A DNA stretch of 64,000 nucleotides from Marinagarivorans cellulosilyticus (GCF_021655555.1 NZ_AP023086.1:558001-622000); one strand, 5' to 3'. Positions 1-9,149 are shown, counted from the stretch's first letter. A program made the numbers and translations. Notes: generated from the letters alone by a model not told the origin.

Positions 1-18
1 AGCTGGAGGCAATACTTA

Positions 19-2385
19 GTGTCTAGCAAGTCTACGCTCACATCAGAAAAACCGGTTAACCTTACGGTTATTAACCGCAGTGCCGAAAAGCACACGGCTT
101 ATATTCTTTCTAAGTTGCCAAAGCCAGTGCAAACAATGAAAGACCAAGCGATTGAGTGGCTATTAGAGCGTTTGGATATTGCTATTTCTCATGTTGACGA
201 TTCCTTATTTGAGCTGGCGAGCCATGCTTTTCAGCAGAGCGAGCAAGATAGCTATTTTTTTGCTATGCGGGAAATTCGCTCTAACCACGCAGCGGTAAAA
301 AACCAATTCAAAGAAACCCTAGCGCAAGGCTTTTGCGCGTGTGTGGAGGAGCCGGACGAAGACGATAGCATTCAGGTCGATACGCTAAGTGTTATTGCGA
401 ACGATGACATGGACGAAATACTGGCCATTGAAGCGGTCGTTAAAAAAGGCAGTATGCAAAATAAAACCGCGCTAGAGCATTTAGTTCGGCGCTTAGATGC
501 GGTGTGCTTGAGTGATGGTTCTATCGACACTATGCCGTTATCTCCTCGTAAAATATGTACGGCTTTTAAGCAGGCTACAGAGTCTTTACGGTTGCATGTG
601 AATGCGCGCTTAGTGTTGTTTAAGGTTATAGAGCAAGACCTAATCGCCCGTCTGCCAGAATTCTACCGCCAACTAAATGGAGTTTTAGCGGAGCGAGGGA
701 TTTTGCCCGATATTGCCGATGCCTCAACACAAACAAAATCGAAAAAATCTGGCAGCCGTTTAACAAAACCAGCTGATGAAGGTTTAATGGGCGCACCGGT
801 ATCGCTGGATGATACTCAAGAGCTTAACTCGGCAGGGTTATCGCCAAGTACGGCTTCTACTGCTGCCGTAACCGCGCCAGTAGGTGCGGATACGGGTACC
901 GGAAAGGCCGCTGCTGATGCTTCTGGGCAACAGGCGCTCGACGATATTGCCGCGCAGCTGAATAAACTACAGGCTGGCCTGCGCAATGTTACGGCCGCTA
1001 CAGCTAGCCATGTGCAGGCACCGGCAGGGGCTTTAAATACGCCGCAATTGTTGGATATTCTAAGCCAAGTGCAAGCGGCAACCACGCCAGCTGCGCATGC
1101 TCGCCCTGGCAGTTTAATGAATGCCATAGCCCAAGCCAGTGGCGGTTTAGCTGGCGCATTAAGCCTATCGCCGCAGCGTAAAACATTGCAGGTGGTCGAT
1201 GGCTTATTTAGCTCCATGCTCACCGAAGATAGCCTTGCAAACCCGCTAAAAGAATTGTTGTGTCGATTGCAAATTCCTATTGCCCGGGCAGCGGTGGTGG
1301 ACAATGATTTACTGTTTCACCCAGACCACAGCGCCCGCAAATTAGTTAATGCCTTAGCGCAAGCGGGCATGGCATTAAATGCCGATGATAGCGAAGCATT
1401 GCAAGCAGACCCTTTGTATAAAAAGATGGCCGAGGTGGTTGATAGTGCGGTTAAAGACTACGATACCGATAGCCAGGTATTTACCGATTTATTAAACGAT
1501 TTCGAAACCTTTACCCGTCGCGACCAAAAGCGTTTAGAGGTGCTAGAAAAACGCATTCTCGATGCGGAGGAAGGCCGAGCAAAAGCCGAGACTGCGCGAG
1601 TAATGGTGGCGCAGGCAATTGTGGACATCTGTGAAAACCGCGATTTACGCAGCGCCATTCATACCTTTATTCACAAAGCTTGGCATCAGGTCATGTTTGT
1701 TGTGTGTGTGAAGCACGGCGCCGATTCCGAGTTATGGGCCGATACCGTAACAACCGCGGCACAACTTGTAGATGCCACGCAAAACCTACACAGTTATGTG
1801 GCGTGCGAAAAATCGCGTTTAGAATACCCAGCATTAGCGGCTAAAATTCAGCAAGGGTTTGAGCTAATCGCGTTCGACCCGTTTGAGGGCGAGCAGCTAC
1901 TTAAAAAGTTAGACGATTTATTCAGAAGCTTAAAACCCGTTGTTGAAGCCGAAAACGCTGGAAAACAAGAACAACCCTCAGCAGCGGCAGCACCTTTGGC
2001 GCCTGTGCAGCAAGCGGATAAAAATGACGCTAGCGCGTTTTTAAAAGCTAAAAGGCAGCGCGTAGTGGCCGAAAACTCTGCTGCTGCAACCATTGACGAG
2101 CAATTTTTTGCACAAGCTAAGGCGTTAGCTCGTGGCACTTGGTTGGATTACAAAAAGCGCAACGCACCAGTACTGCGTTGCCGCTTAGCTGCGGTAATAG
2201 AGTCAACATCGACCTATATTTTTGTAAACCGCAGCGGCCAAAAAGTCATGGAAAAAAGCTTGTTGGCTTTGGCGTTTGCTTTTAAAAACAATGAACTTAC
2301 AACCGTTGATAGCAGCTTTTTATTCGATAAGGCATTGGAGCGCGTTATCGTCAGCTTAAGGAAAAGCGAAGAAGCCGCTAAATAA
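19..2385 (+). CDS. DUF1631 family protein
   Basis: Predicted cytoplasmic 788-aa protein of the DUF1631 family; no biochemical role can be read from the sequence. The C-terminal 100 residues carry the family's most recognisable block (GTWLDYKKR, then YIFVNRSGQKV, then FDKAL near the end). The middle (about residues 265-345) is Ala/Thr/Ser-rich and probably a flexible linker. A charged helical stretch follows at about 490-530. The start is GTG at 19, chosen because TGGAGG lies about 10 bases upstream; the start is close to the window edge but the gene appears complete. It is convergent with the GGDEF-domain gene across a 57-bp gap. The DUF assignment is by pattern recognition and is fairly secure; older database names for this family such as thymidine phosphorylase are not supported by anything visible. 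Confidence 0.8.
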   Translation: MSSKSTLTSEKPVNLTVINRSAEKHTAYILSKLPKPVQTMKDQAIEWLLERLDIAISHVDDSLFELASHAFQQSEQDSYFFAMREIRSNHAAVKNQFKETLAQGFCACVEEPDEDDSIQVDTLSVIANDDMDEILAIEAVVKKGSMQNKTALEHLVRRLDAVCLSDGSIDTMPLSPRKICTAFKQATESLRLHVNARLVLFKVIEQDLIARLPEFYRQLNGVLAERGILPDIADASTQTKSKKSGSRLTKPADEGLMGAPVSLDDTQELNSAGLSPSTASTAAVTAPVGADTGTGKAAADASGQQALDDIAAQLNKLQAGLRNVTAATASHVQAPAGALNTPQLLDILSQVQAATTPAAHARPGSLMNAIAQASGGLAGALSLSPQRKTLQVVDGLFSSMLTEDSLANPLKELLCRLQIPIARAAVVDNDLLFHPDHSARKLVNALAQAGMALNADDSEALQADPLYKKMAEVVDSAVKDYDTDSQVFTDLLNDFETFTRRDQKRLEVLEKRILDAEEGRAKAETARVMVAQAIVDICENRDLRSAIHTFIHKAWHQVMFVVCVKHGADSELWADTVTTAAQLVDATQNLHSYVACEKSRLEYPALAAKIQQGFELIAFDPFEGEQLLKKLDDLFRSLKPVVEAENAGKQEQPSAAAAPLAPVQQADKNDASAFLKAKRQRVVAENSAAATIDEQFFAQAKALARGTWLDYKKRNAPVLRCRLAAVIESTSTYIFVNRSGQKVMEKSLLALAFAFKNNELTTVDSSFLFDKALERVIVSLRKSEEAAK

Positions 2386-2442
2386 TCCACGTTATGGCAA
2401 CGGCGGCTTGTTTATTATCGGCATATTCTAAAACCGTAGCGG

Positions 2443-4215
2443 TTATTTTAAGGTAATCAACGAGCTATTGCCGCCTTGTTCGTGCAGCGCTTCTAACCCC
2501 TGCATTAAGCGTGAGCAGCAATCGCCACCATCCTCACTTTTAGCAAATGTTGTTAAAGCAATCGATAGTGTAATTTTAACCGGCTTACCCTTAATATTAA
2601 GTGGTGTGCGGGTAATAAAATTGCGTAATTTGTCGAGTGTTTCTTGCCCTGTTTCGGGGGCGCTTTCGGGCAGTGCGATTAAAAATTTATCGCCATTATA
2701 GCGGCCAATAAAATCCACTGTGCGCAGCCTGTCGCGCAGTGTGGTGGCGACCAGCTTTAAAACTCTATCGCCAATTATGTAGCCATACTCATTAAAGTTT
2801 GCAAGGCCATCGATATTGCACATTGCTAATGTGATGGGGTGGGCGTAGCGTTGGAAGCGCTCGCATTCGTGTTCTAGCCGCTGGCTACAACCTGCGCGGT
2901 TGGGTAGCCCAGTAAGGGCATCGCGGTTGGCTTGGTGCTGTTCCTTTTCAACCAACGTTTTTGTGGTTTTGGCTTCTAGCTCTACTTGTTGTAATTGATC
3001 GGCAACTTCCCTTAGGCTTTTATTTTGTAGTGTGTCTTGGGTGTTTTCTTGTTTTCGATCGATAAGGCTTTTTTCAATAACAGTAATGTGCTCCATTACT
3101 GCAAACTTTAATTCGTCTAAGTTACTGGTTGTTTTATTGGTTGTGGCGAGCTTGTCTTGGCTTTCTTCTAGTGCTTTGTTTTGTAGGGCGCGGTGCGTCA
3201 TTTGTCGCGCGGCATCTTCTAGGTGGTGGTCCATCACTTGGCAAATGCGCGCTAGCTCGGCATCAATGTGAACCAGGTAATTGCTAAATTCTGCCCCGTA
3301 ATTCATGTAGCTGGTTTGTAAAATATCGCGGATGGCGCGCAGGAAGCTGGCAATATTATCGCCAGTTACGCCGTGGTCAATTTTTTTGCGCTCTGCAATA
3401 ATTGAAGCGGCAAGGTCTTCTGTCGGCACAATCGCAGAGAAAATTTCGTGCAATAAAGACTCTAATTCACCGCTATTTTCGATGGTAATGGCATTGTCAT
3501 GGGCTGGCGGTGCATCGTCTTGTTGCTCTGCAATTTCGAAGGTGGTTTGTGGAATAGACGAGGCATCCTCGTTGAGCGAATGCAGGCTATGGGTTGCAGA
3601 ATTTGGGCTTTCGGTTTGTGCTGTGTTTCTTTCGGGCGCGTTGTCTTGTGGTGTTGGGTTTGTGCTTGGCGATTTATTAGCGGGCTGCTCGGCTTGCGGG
3701 CTAGGCGACAGCAAGCGTGTACCGCCGCTTAACCGTTGCCACATGTTTTTATCCGGTGCAGCTGCAACTTTAATGGCTTTGCGTTGTAGCTCCCGCAGGG
3801 CTTTTAGCCACTCAGATTGTTGGTACAGCTGAAGGGTTTCTGGGCTAATGCTGCGCTTAAAGGCTTTTATGCTTTGCTGGGTTTCGCTATCTAAGCGCAG
3901 TGTTTCGAAATCGTCGGTGAAGCGGCCAATAATATCGCAGGTGGCCCTAGTGTGATTGGCTCGCTCGTGGTGCCACGTTTTGACGGCTTTTTCCACCCGG
4001 CCTAATTGCTCGTGTACCGATGCGCCAGAGGCGCCGCGTATCTTTTCTTTTAATAAGCTAAGCTCTGCGTCGAGTGTTTTGTTCAGCCCATCGCTGGCCG
4101 AGCTTAGGTGCACAACGGTGCGCCGTAGCATGTCCGCATGCGCGGCAACCTGTTTTTCGAGCTTTTCTTGCTCGGCCAAAGCCGAGAGGTATTTTGCGCG
4201 CCAGTCTGTACTCAC
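2443..4215 (-). CDS. GGDEF-domain protein with degenerate active site
   Basis: 590-aa soluble protein with a C-terminal GGDEF (diguanylate cyclase-type) domain at about residues 425-590, recognised by RDALTGLPNRAG near 430 and the block around 505. The signature motif reads YNGDKF (Y506-F511) instead of (R/K)YGGDEF: the first Gly is Asn and the metal-binding Glu is Lys, so cyclase activity is doubtful. The allosteric I-site RxxD is intact as RTVD (R498-D501), so it may still bind c-di-GMP. The first 420 residues are mostly helical and charged, with a Pro/Thr/Ser-rich linker at about 170-225; no membrane segment or signal peptide is seen. The start codon ATG at 4215 follows a GGAGATAACCTG stretch (AGGAGA-like, good spacing). 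The role is inferred to be a c-di-GMP effector or scaffold rather than an enzyme. Confidence 0.85.
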   Translation of the reverse strand: MSTDWRAKYLSALAEQEKLEKQVAAHADMLRRTVVHLSSASDGLNKTLDAELSLLKEKIRGASGASVHEQLGRVEKAVKTWHHERANHTRATCDIIGRFTDDFETLRLDSETQQSIKAFKRSISPETLQLYQQSEWLKALRELQRKAIKVAAAPDKNMWQRLSGGTRLLSPSPQAEQPANKSPSTNPTPQDNAPERNTAQTESPNSATHSLHSLNEDASSIPQTTFEIAEQQDDAPPAHDNAITIENSGELESLLHEIFSAIVPTEDLAASIIAERKKIDHGVTGDNIASFLRAIRDILQTSYMNYGAEFSNYLVHIDAELARICQVMDHHLEDAARQMTHRALQNKALEESQDKLATTNKTTSNLDELKFAVMEHITVIEKSLIDRKQENTQDTLQNKSLREVADQLQQVELEAKTTKTLVEKEQHQANRDALTGLPNRAGCSQRLEHECERFQRYAHPITLAMCNIDGLANFNEYGYIIGDRVLKLVATTLRDRLRTVDFIGRYNGDKFLIALPESAPETGQETLDKLRNFITRTPLNIKGKPVKITLSIALTTFAKSEDGGDCCSRLMQGLEALHEQGGNSSLITLK

Positions 4216-4299
4216 AGGTTATCTCCTATTGTATAGCTTTAGTATAGGAAGGCCTTGGCTAAATAGGAAAATAGTCTGAGGAACTATTTGGTTAAATGT

Positions 4300-4488
4300 A
4301 CCCTAACGTTGCATTAGATTTTGAGTTCAGGAGCTTTTAGAGTGGTATTTATAGCGTTGAACGGAGATTTTTTTGGATTGATACTAGTCACTCTAGGTGA
4401 GATCCAGAAAAATTGAGTACGACGTTAGAAATGCTGCTATAGAAGCAGCGAAGCGATCCTGGGCCAAAAGTTAATGCAACGTTAGGGT
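4300..4488. repeat. 189-bp element bounded by 17-bp perfect inverted repeats
   Basis: ACCCTAACGTTGCATTA at 4300-4316 is repeated as its exact reverse complement at 4472-4488. Inside lie further dyads: a hairpin GCTGC...GCAGC near 4431-4447, and AGAGTG near 4340 pairing with CACTCT near 4389. No open reading frame of convincing codon use lies inside. The outer ends resemble the RYYYAAC / GTTRRRY core boxes of integron attC sites with one extra base, but no integrase gene is in the window and the arms are longer than usual. A MITE-like or REP-like mobile repeat is the other reading. It fills most of the 353-bp gap between the GGDEF gene and the methyltransferase gene. Confidence 0.6.
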
Positions 4489-4568
4489 GTATAGTCTGGC
4501 TGGGGTATAGATAATTTAGGCTTTTGATTGCCCGCGGTTTAGGCGGAAACTTAATAACGGAAGTAGAT

Positions 4569-5450
4569 ATGAAACGCAGTTGGATATTGGGTAGCTTAGT
4601 GGTGGCAGGTAGCGTGGTGCTGCAAGGGTGTAGCTCTATGGCGGGGGGCAACAAGGCGCCGGAGTTAAGCGCTAAAGATGAAGCGCGTTTAGTCGCGGCT
4701 GCGCAAGGCGTATCGAGTGAGCATAAGGCCCGTTACCCGTACCGCCACCCGGTAGAAACCTTAAGCTTTTTTGGCATTAAGCCTGGCAGTACTGTAGTTG
4801 AGGCACTTCCTGGCGGTGGTTGGTATTCCAAAATTTTGCTGCCTTACCTTGGTGAAAAGGGCCGCTTAATTGGTGTGGATTACAGTATGGATATGTGGCC
4901 AAACTTTGGTGGCTTTGCTACGCCTGAGTTTATGGCCAACCGAAAAAATTGGCCCAGTGAGTGGGTAGCTGATGCTAAACGTTGGTCCAGTGTTGGTGCA
5001 ATACCCAGTGCTTACACGCTCAATTCCATGCCGGCGGAGCTAGAGGGCAAAGCCGATGCAGTGTTATTTATTCGGGCGCTACATAACCTTGCGCGTTTTG
5101 AAGATAACGGCGGCTATTTAACCCAAGCGCTAGCCGAAACGCATCGGGTACTCAAGCCCCACGGTATTGTTGGTATTGTTCAGCACGCCATGGATGAAAG
5201 CGTTCCCGATGAATGGGTAAAGGGGGATCGCGGTTACCTAAAACGTTCTTTTCTGATTGAAGCTATGGATAAAGCGGGTTTTGAGCTTGTAGCAGAATCT
5301 GACATCAATAAAAATCCGAAGGATAAGCCTAAAGATGGCGATGTAGTTTGGCGCTTGCCGCCATCGCTCAATACTGACGATTCGCAAAAAACCGCCAATA
5401 CGGCGATTGGCGAATCTAATCGTGTGACATTATTGTTTAGGAAGCGTTAA
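4569..5450 (+). CDS. lipoprotein, class I SAM methyltransferase-like (COG4798 type)
   Basis: 293-aa predicted lipoprotein: MKRSWILGSLVVAGSVVLQG then Cys gives a signal peptide with lipobox LQGC, so it should be lipid-anchored on the periplasmic side. The body matches the COG4798 type of predicted methyltransferase: a Rossmann-like motif I reads VVEALPGGGWYS, followed by GRLIGVDYS, and a late HRVLKPHGIVGIVQHA block. A SAM-dependent enzyme outside the cytoplasm is odd because SAM is not expected there; the fold may serve another role. The start is ATG 4569 (GGAAG at 4559) rather than an upstream codon at 4524, because only the later start gives a clean signal peptide. The gene stands alone, with the inverted-repeat element just upstream. 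Confidence 0.8.
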   Translation: MKRSWILGSLVVAGSVVLQGCSSMAGGNKAPELSAKDEARLVAAAQGVSSEHKARYPYRHPVETLSFFGIKPGSTVVEALPGGGWYSKILLPYLGEKGRLIGVDYSMDMWPNFGGFATPEFMANRKNWPSEWVADAKRWSSVGAIPSAYTLNSMPAELEGKADAVLFIRALHNLARFEDNGGYLTQALAETHRVLKPHGIVGIVQHAMDESVPDEWVKGDRGYLKRSFLIEAMDKAGFELVAESDINKNPKDKPKDGDVVWRLPPSLNTDDSQKTANTAIGESNRVTLLFRKR

Positions 5451-5679
5451 TTTTTAGTGGTAGTGCTATCGTCGTTCGAAACGTGCGATGTTTTTCATTG
5501 TAGTTTGGGTACGCAAAATACAGGCAGTCTTCGCCCGAACTGTGCAATATCAAGAAGTAAGGCACCGAATTTTTTCTTAGCTTTTTACTGTTGCCGAGTT
5601 TCCTCTTTTGCTATTGCGCATGATTTTAAATAGTGATAATTTAATAAAAAGATAAAGTGTTTCTTTAAAGGTGGTTCGC

Positions 5680-6516
5680 ATGATCAAGGATGAGTCAATG
5701 CATGAGTTAAATTCTCATGTTCACTGCTTCAAGTCCCAAGCAGAGCCTCATCAATCGTCCCTTGTACTAGGAGGGACTGGTCCAAATGGCGCTGCGCATA
5801 TATCTACAATATCAGCCCTATCATTAGATTATATTGAACAGTTACAAAGTGTACATGTAATTTCTGGTAGTGTATTTTCTTTGATGTCTTGTTTGGCGCA
5901 CCGCGAAGGTGCACTTAACCGAGATAATTTTGAAAACTACGATCAAGAAGTGCGCAATATTCATCAGGCGTCCATGACCAATGTAGTTAAGCATTTTGTT
6001 CGCAAGCGAAAAAATCCGCGTACGCTATTTGATAATGAACGTATAAGAGATACGGTTGAAATGTTGTTTGGCCGTGATTTTGTTCAAACACCCTTGTCGG
6101 CTTTGTCTTATTCCTACTGTTTTCATGCCTATTGTTCTAACAAAGGTGAAGTCATAGAACTCTCGGCAAAAACGTTTCCGGATATGACGCTGGCTGAAGT
6201 CGCAATGGCGACGGCTTCTGTACCGTTTATGCATGGCGAGTTTTCTTATCAAGGCATGTCTTTATCGGACCCTATATTTTGTCCGCTCATCAGGCCATTT
6301 CGCAAGCGCATGTTCTCGTTGCCTGGGTACAAATTGTATGTGAATCATAAACGCAGTGGTTTGTCTGGTAAGGTTTATTTTATTAAAACAGAAGAGCGTC
6401 GCTTTCCAGAGTTTTCTATGAGCTGCGATTTTCTAACTTTCAACTTAGGGTTTTCCAACCGTTATGTAAACAATTTACATCGTCGATTAATCAAGGAGAT
6501 TTTGATAGATGGCTGA
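5680..6516 (+). CDS. patatin-like protein, catalytic residues apparently lost
   Basis: 278-aa protein with the layout of a patatin-like phospholipase but altered motifs. The glycine-rich oxyanion loop reads GGTGPNGAAH (about residues 31-40). Where GxSxG is expected the sequence is ISGSVFSL (about 61-68), with no Ser at the nucleophile position. Where DG(G/A) is expected it is SLSDPIF (about 195). Catalysis by the usual Ser-Asp dyad therefore looks unlikely. The start is ATG 5680, preceded by AAAGGTGG at 5667-5674; an earlier in-frame GTG at 5671 lies inside that ribosome binding site. The stop overlaps the start of the next gene by 8 bp, so the two are translationally coupled. A pseudoenzyme that binds lipid or a partner is inferred; the family call is moderate. 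Confidence 0.6.
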   Translation: MIKDESMHELNSHVHCFKSQAEPHQSSLVLGGTGPNGAAHISTISALSLDYIEQLQSVHVISGSVFSLMSCLAHREGALNRDNFENYDQEVRNIHQASMTNVVKHFVRKRKNPRTLFDNERIRDTVEMLFGRDFVQTPLSALSYSYCFHAYCSNKGEVIELSAKTFPDMTLAEVAMATASVPFMHGEFSYQGMSLSDPIFCPLIRPFRKRMFSLPGYKLYVNHKRSGLSGKVYFIKTEERRFPEFSMSCDFLTFNLGFSNRYVNNLHRRLIKEILIDG

Positions 6517-7387
6517 ACAAATGGATATTGAAAAACATTACGATCTGAATGAACGTGATTTTTTTGAAAAAATACTTGGTGAATCAATGACTTATTCGTG
6601 TGCCGATTGGCGGCAATGTGGGTCTTTGAGTTTAGCTCAGTACCAAAAGTATCAAAAAATGGTGAAGTTTGCCGGTATTGATGCCCATACAGAATCCGTG
6701 GTGGATTTTGGTTGTGGCTGGGGGACAAATCTTAAGTGGTTGGCGGAGGATTTTCCAGCATTAAAGCGGATTACTGGCATTACCATCAGCTATGAACAAG
6801 CTTCGTATATTCGTGAAAATGTTATGCGCGGTAGTTTAGGGCGGCGAATTACTTTAGATGAAGTGGACGTTTTTGAGCATATTGCGGCGCAACCAACACC
6901 ACGTTATGACGCGGCAATTTCTGTGGGGGCATTTGAACATTTTGCATCGCCAAAACATTATAAGCAAAATAATCACATCGAGCGCTATGGCCAATTTTTC
7001 AATGGTGCAAGACGTTGTGTGGCGGGTAAGTTTGCATTGCAAACGATTGTTGCGGCTCAACCTGCCAACCGTTTGAAGGGCGAGGCGCGTATGCGAGCTA
7101 TGCGGTTTCAATATTTTATCGCAAAGCATATATTCCCTAACGCGCTGACTCCAACTGTGGCGTATATCGAGCAGGCCGTAAATGGGTATTATGATATTGA
7201 GCAGTTGGAATTGCGCGGCGACGAATATGCATACACGATAATGGAATGGCAGCAAAATTTAATGCAGCATAAAGAGGGTGTTCCGCACCACCAATACGAG
7301 TTGTTTATGCGTTATTTTGACTTGTGCATAGAGCATTTCTTATCTGGGTACATTAGTTTGGCGCGTTTAAGTTTGAATCCTGTATAG
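6509..7387 (+). CDS. cyclopropane-fatty-acid-synthase-like SAM methyltransferase
   Basis: 292-aa protein resembling cyclopropane fatty acid / mycolic acid methyltransferases. Recognisable blocks: MTYSCADW (about 28-35, where these enzymes have YSCGYW), SAM-binding motif I VDFGCGWGTN (about 66-75), GITIS (about 94-98) and SVGAFEHF (about 140-147, where the family has S(I/V)GMFEHV). It is shorter than a typical CFA synthase (about 380 aa) and lacks that enzyme's extended N-terminal part, so it is closer to the short lipid- or polyketide-modifying relatives. The start ATG 6509 has AAGGAG at 6493-6498. It is co-transcribed and overlaps the patatin-like gene by 8 bp, which suggests both act on the same acyl lipid. 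The exact substrate is unknown. Confidence 0.7.
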   Translation: MAEQMDIEKHYDLNERDFFEKILGESMTYSCADWRQCGSLSLAQYQKYQKMVKFAGIDAHTESVVDFGCGWGTNLKWLAEDFPALKRITGITISYEQASYIRENVMRGSLGRRITLDEVDVFEHIAAQPTPRYDAAISVGAFEHFASPKHYKQNNHIERYGQFFNGARRCVAGKFALQTIVAAQPANRLKGEARMRAMRFQYFIAKHIFPNALTPTVAYIEQAVNGYYDIEQLELRGDEYAYTIMEWQQNLMQHKEGVPHHQYELFMRYFDLCIEHFLSGYISLARLSLNPV

Positions 7388-7764
7388 ATTGTGTTAGGGC
7401 GAGCATTCTGGGGTAAAGGCTAGGTGTGATTAATACCTACGAGTTTTTCGATTGAATCGTCACCCAATACAAAGGTGTAATTAATTGGGGGCGTGTGTTT
7501 CACTTTGGGGTGGATGCAGGATTCTGATGCTCGACCCGGTCTGGCACTTGTTTCGCAGGTGCCAATTGTTGATTTATCGCCTGCGTTTTTGTCTTCGTAA
7601 ATTTAGCGTCATTCTTTCGCTGATTCTTTCTTTTAGCAAGTTGAATGATGCGTTTCGGGTTTTGATTCGAGAGGGTTTAGTCTGCACCTCATTGCTGAAA
7701 TACGTAAAAATACGTATATACCCTCTATAGTCACTTGCGCATAATGCTCTATGTTTAACTCAGT
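7388..7764. other. intergenic region with twin TACGTA boxes
   Basis: This 377-bp stretch has no convincing gene; an 81-codon frame inside it lacks a ribosome binding site and coding character. Two TACGTA palindromes separated by four A residues lie at 7701-7716, about 50 bp ahead of the lipoprotein gene that follows, and could be an operator or part of its promoter. This regulatory reading is inference. Confidence 0.35.
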
Positions 7765-8364
7765 ATGGGAATAGGGCGTATGGCGATAATATTGAATAAT
7801 ACAGTCATTCAGCAGCTTAAGCTTATTGGCGGCAGTGTTTTGTGTGCTGCCTTGGCGGCTGGCTGTTCACCACCGGTGGATATTGACCCTAGGGCGCACT
7901 GCCCTAGGCCGATGGAAAAACCAATTGTAATATCTAAAGAAGAGCTGCGTTCGCAAGTGGCTTTTACGCAAAGTGAAACCATTAAAGAAAATGGAAAGAT
8001 TGTTGTTTACAACGATTACCTACTTGTTAACGAGCCCAATATCGGCATTCATATTTACGATAATATTCAGCCAGAATTACCACAGCCGTTAGGTTTGTTA
8101 AAGGTTCCGGGCAATATCGATTTTTTTGTACGTGATGACATTATTCATGCAACCTCCTATATCGATTTGGTCCAAATCGATATTAGCGATTTAAATAATG
8201 TGCGAGAAGTTGGTCGAAGTAAGGATATTTTCTCGGCCAATTTATTTCATCATGGTTGGTACCCTAGGCATAAGTATCATATCGATTCGAGAGAGTCGGT
8301 TGTGGTTGGAGTTGAGTTTTATACTGAACCAAAAGAAGGCTGTGACGAGGAGATGGAGCAATGA
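7765..8364 (+). CDS. putative lipoprotein, LVIVD-repeat-like
   Basis: 199-aa predicted lipoprotein. A hydrophobic signal ends in LAAGC (Cys at about residue 34), followed by a Pro-rich mature start. The mature part contains short blocks such as DIIHATSYIDLVQIDISDL and NIGIHIYDN, which resemble blades of the LVIVD-type beta-propeller repeats found in surface proteins. It is shorter than a full propeller, and overlaps the next, related lipoprotein gene by 4 bp (ATGA), so the two are probably made together and may pair. The start could instead be ATG 7780 (MAIILNN), with GGGAATAGGG just upstream; both starts leave the signal peptide intact. No enzymatic motif is seen. Confidence 0.65.
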   Translation: MGIGRMAIILNNTVIQQLKLIGGSVLCAALAAGCSPPVDIDPRAHCPRPMEKPIVISKEELRSQVAFTQSETIKENGKIVVYNDYLLVNEPNIGIHIYDNIQPELPQPLGLLKVPGNIDFFVRDDIIHATSYIDLVQIDISDLNNVREVGRSKDIFSANLFHHGWYPRHKYHIDSRESVVVGVEFYTEPKEGCDEEMEQ

Positions 8365-9149
8365 AAAAGTTAAAAGCGTTGAGGCCTTTTATTCCTTTGT
8401 GTACAGCCTTATTTTTAGGTGCCTGTACTGGTGCCAGTGAATCGCCTAACGGCTCTGCCGGGCAGTCCAATGCTGGTTCCACGGCAACAATGTTACCTTA
8501 TGGTAATGTTGCTTATGTTCTGGATAATAACTTGCTAAAAATAATTGATTTGGAGGCAGTTCCGCCAGTACTCGAGCAGGCAATATCGTTGGATGCACCA
8601 GAAACTTTGTATATTAGCAACGATTATTTATATATTGGCGGTGAAAATGGTGTTGATATATTTAACCTTGAAGATCCAGTCAACCCCGTTAAAGCGTCTA
8701 CTTATGAGCATATGCGGGCGTGTGATCCGATTATTGTGGATGATGATATTGGCTATGTTACGTTGCGTAGCGGCTTTAGTGATCGCTGCCGTTTAGCAGG
8801 CCCCAATCGTTTAGAAATTGTGGATATGTCTGACCCGGAATTGCCTGAATTAATCAATACTTTTACCATGACTAACCCTTACGGTTTGGCTAAAACAGAT
8901 ACTCACCTTGCTGTATGTGAAGAAGCTTTTGGTTTGACCCTTTTAAATGTGGATGATCCTCTAGCGGTATCTGAAACGGTGTCTTACTCTGATATTAATT
9001 GCTTTGATTTGATTTATAACGATGGCGTTTTAATTGCCACTGCAAGTGATGGCATCTATCAATTTAGTGCAACCTCGCAATTTCTTGAGTTGCTAAGCGC
9101 GATACCGGTAGGCGATGCGGTCGAGCCTGCTATTGAGGAAATGAATTAA
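8361..9149 (+). CDS. lipoprotein with LVIVD-type beta-propeller repeats
   Basis: 262-aa predicted lipoprotein with lipobox LGAC (Cys at about residue 22). The mature protein has repeats of about 40 residues with the pattern (L/V)xIIDL or IVDMSDP..., e.g. LLKIIDLEAVPPVL, GVDIFNLEDPVNPV, RLEIVDMSDPELPE and GLTLLNVDDPLAVS, typical of LVIVD repeats that form surface beta-propellers. Several Cys residues (near 116, 134, 184, 214) could make disulphides outside the cytoplasm. It overlaps the preceding lipoprotein gene by 4 bp (ATGA) and has GGAG upstream. A hairpin terminator follows. Function is unknown; an adhesion or substrate-binding role would be a guess. Confidence 0.7.
   Translation: MKKLKALRPFIPLCTALFLGACTGASESPNGSAGQSNAGSTATMLPYGNVAYVLDNNLLKIIDLEAVPPVLEQAISLDAPETLYISNDYLYIGGENGVDIFNLEDPVNPVKASTYEHMRACDPIIVDDDIGYVTLRSGFSDRCRLAGPNRLEIVDMSDPELPELINTFTMTNPYGLAKTDTHLAVCEEAFGLTLLNVDDPLAVSETVSYSDINCFDLIYNDGVLIATASDGIYQFSATSQFLELLSAIPVGDAVEPAIEEMN

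Noticed and set aside
816..1304. 162-codon frame antisense to the DUF1631 gene
   Set aside because: It is the reverse-strand shadow of a coding sequence, with no ribosome binding site and no family pattern.
4388..4654. 88-codon minus-strand frame across the inverted-repeat element
   Set aside because: It runs through a hairpin-rich repeat and into the lipoprotein signal sequence; composition does not look coding.
7485..7730. 81-codon frame in the gap before the LVIVD genes
   Set aside because: No ribosome binding site, Cys/Leu/Arg-rich noise composition, no similarity recognised.
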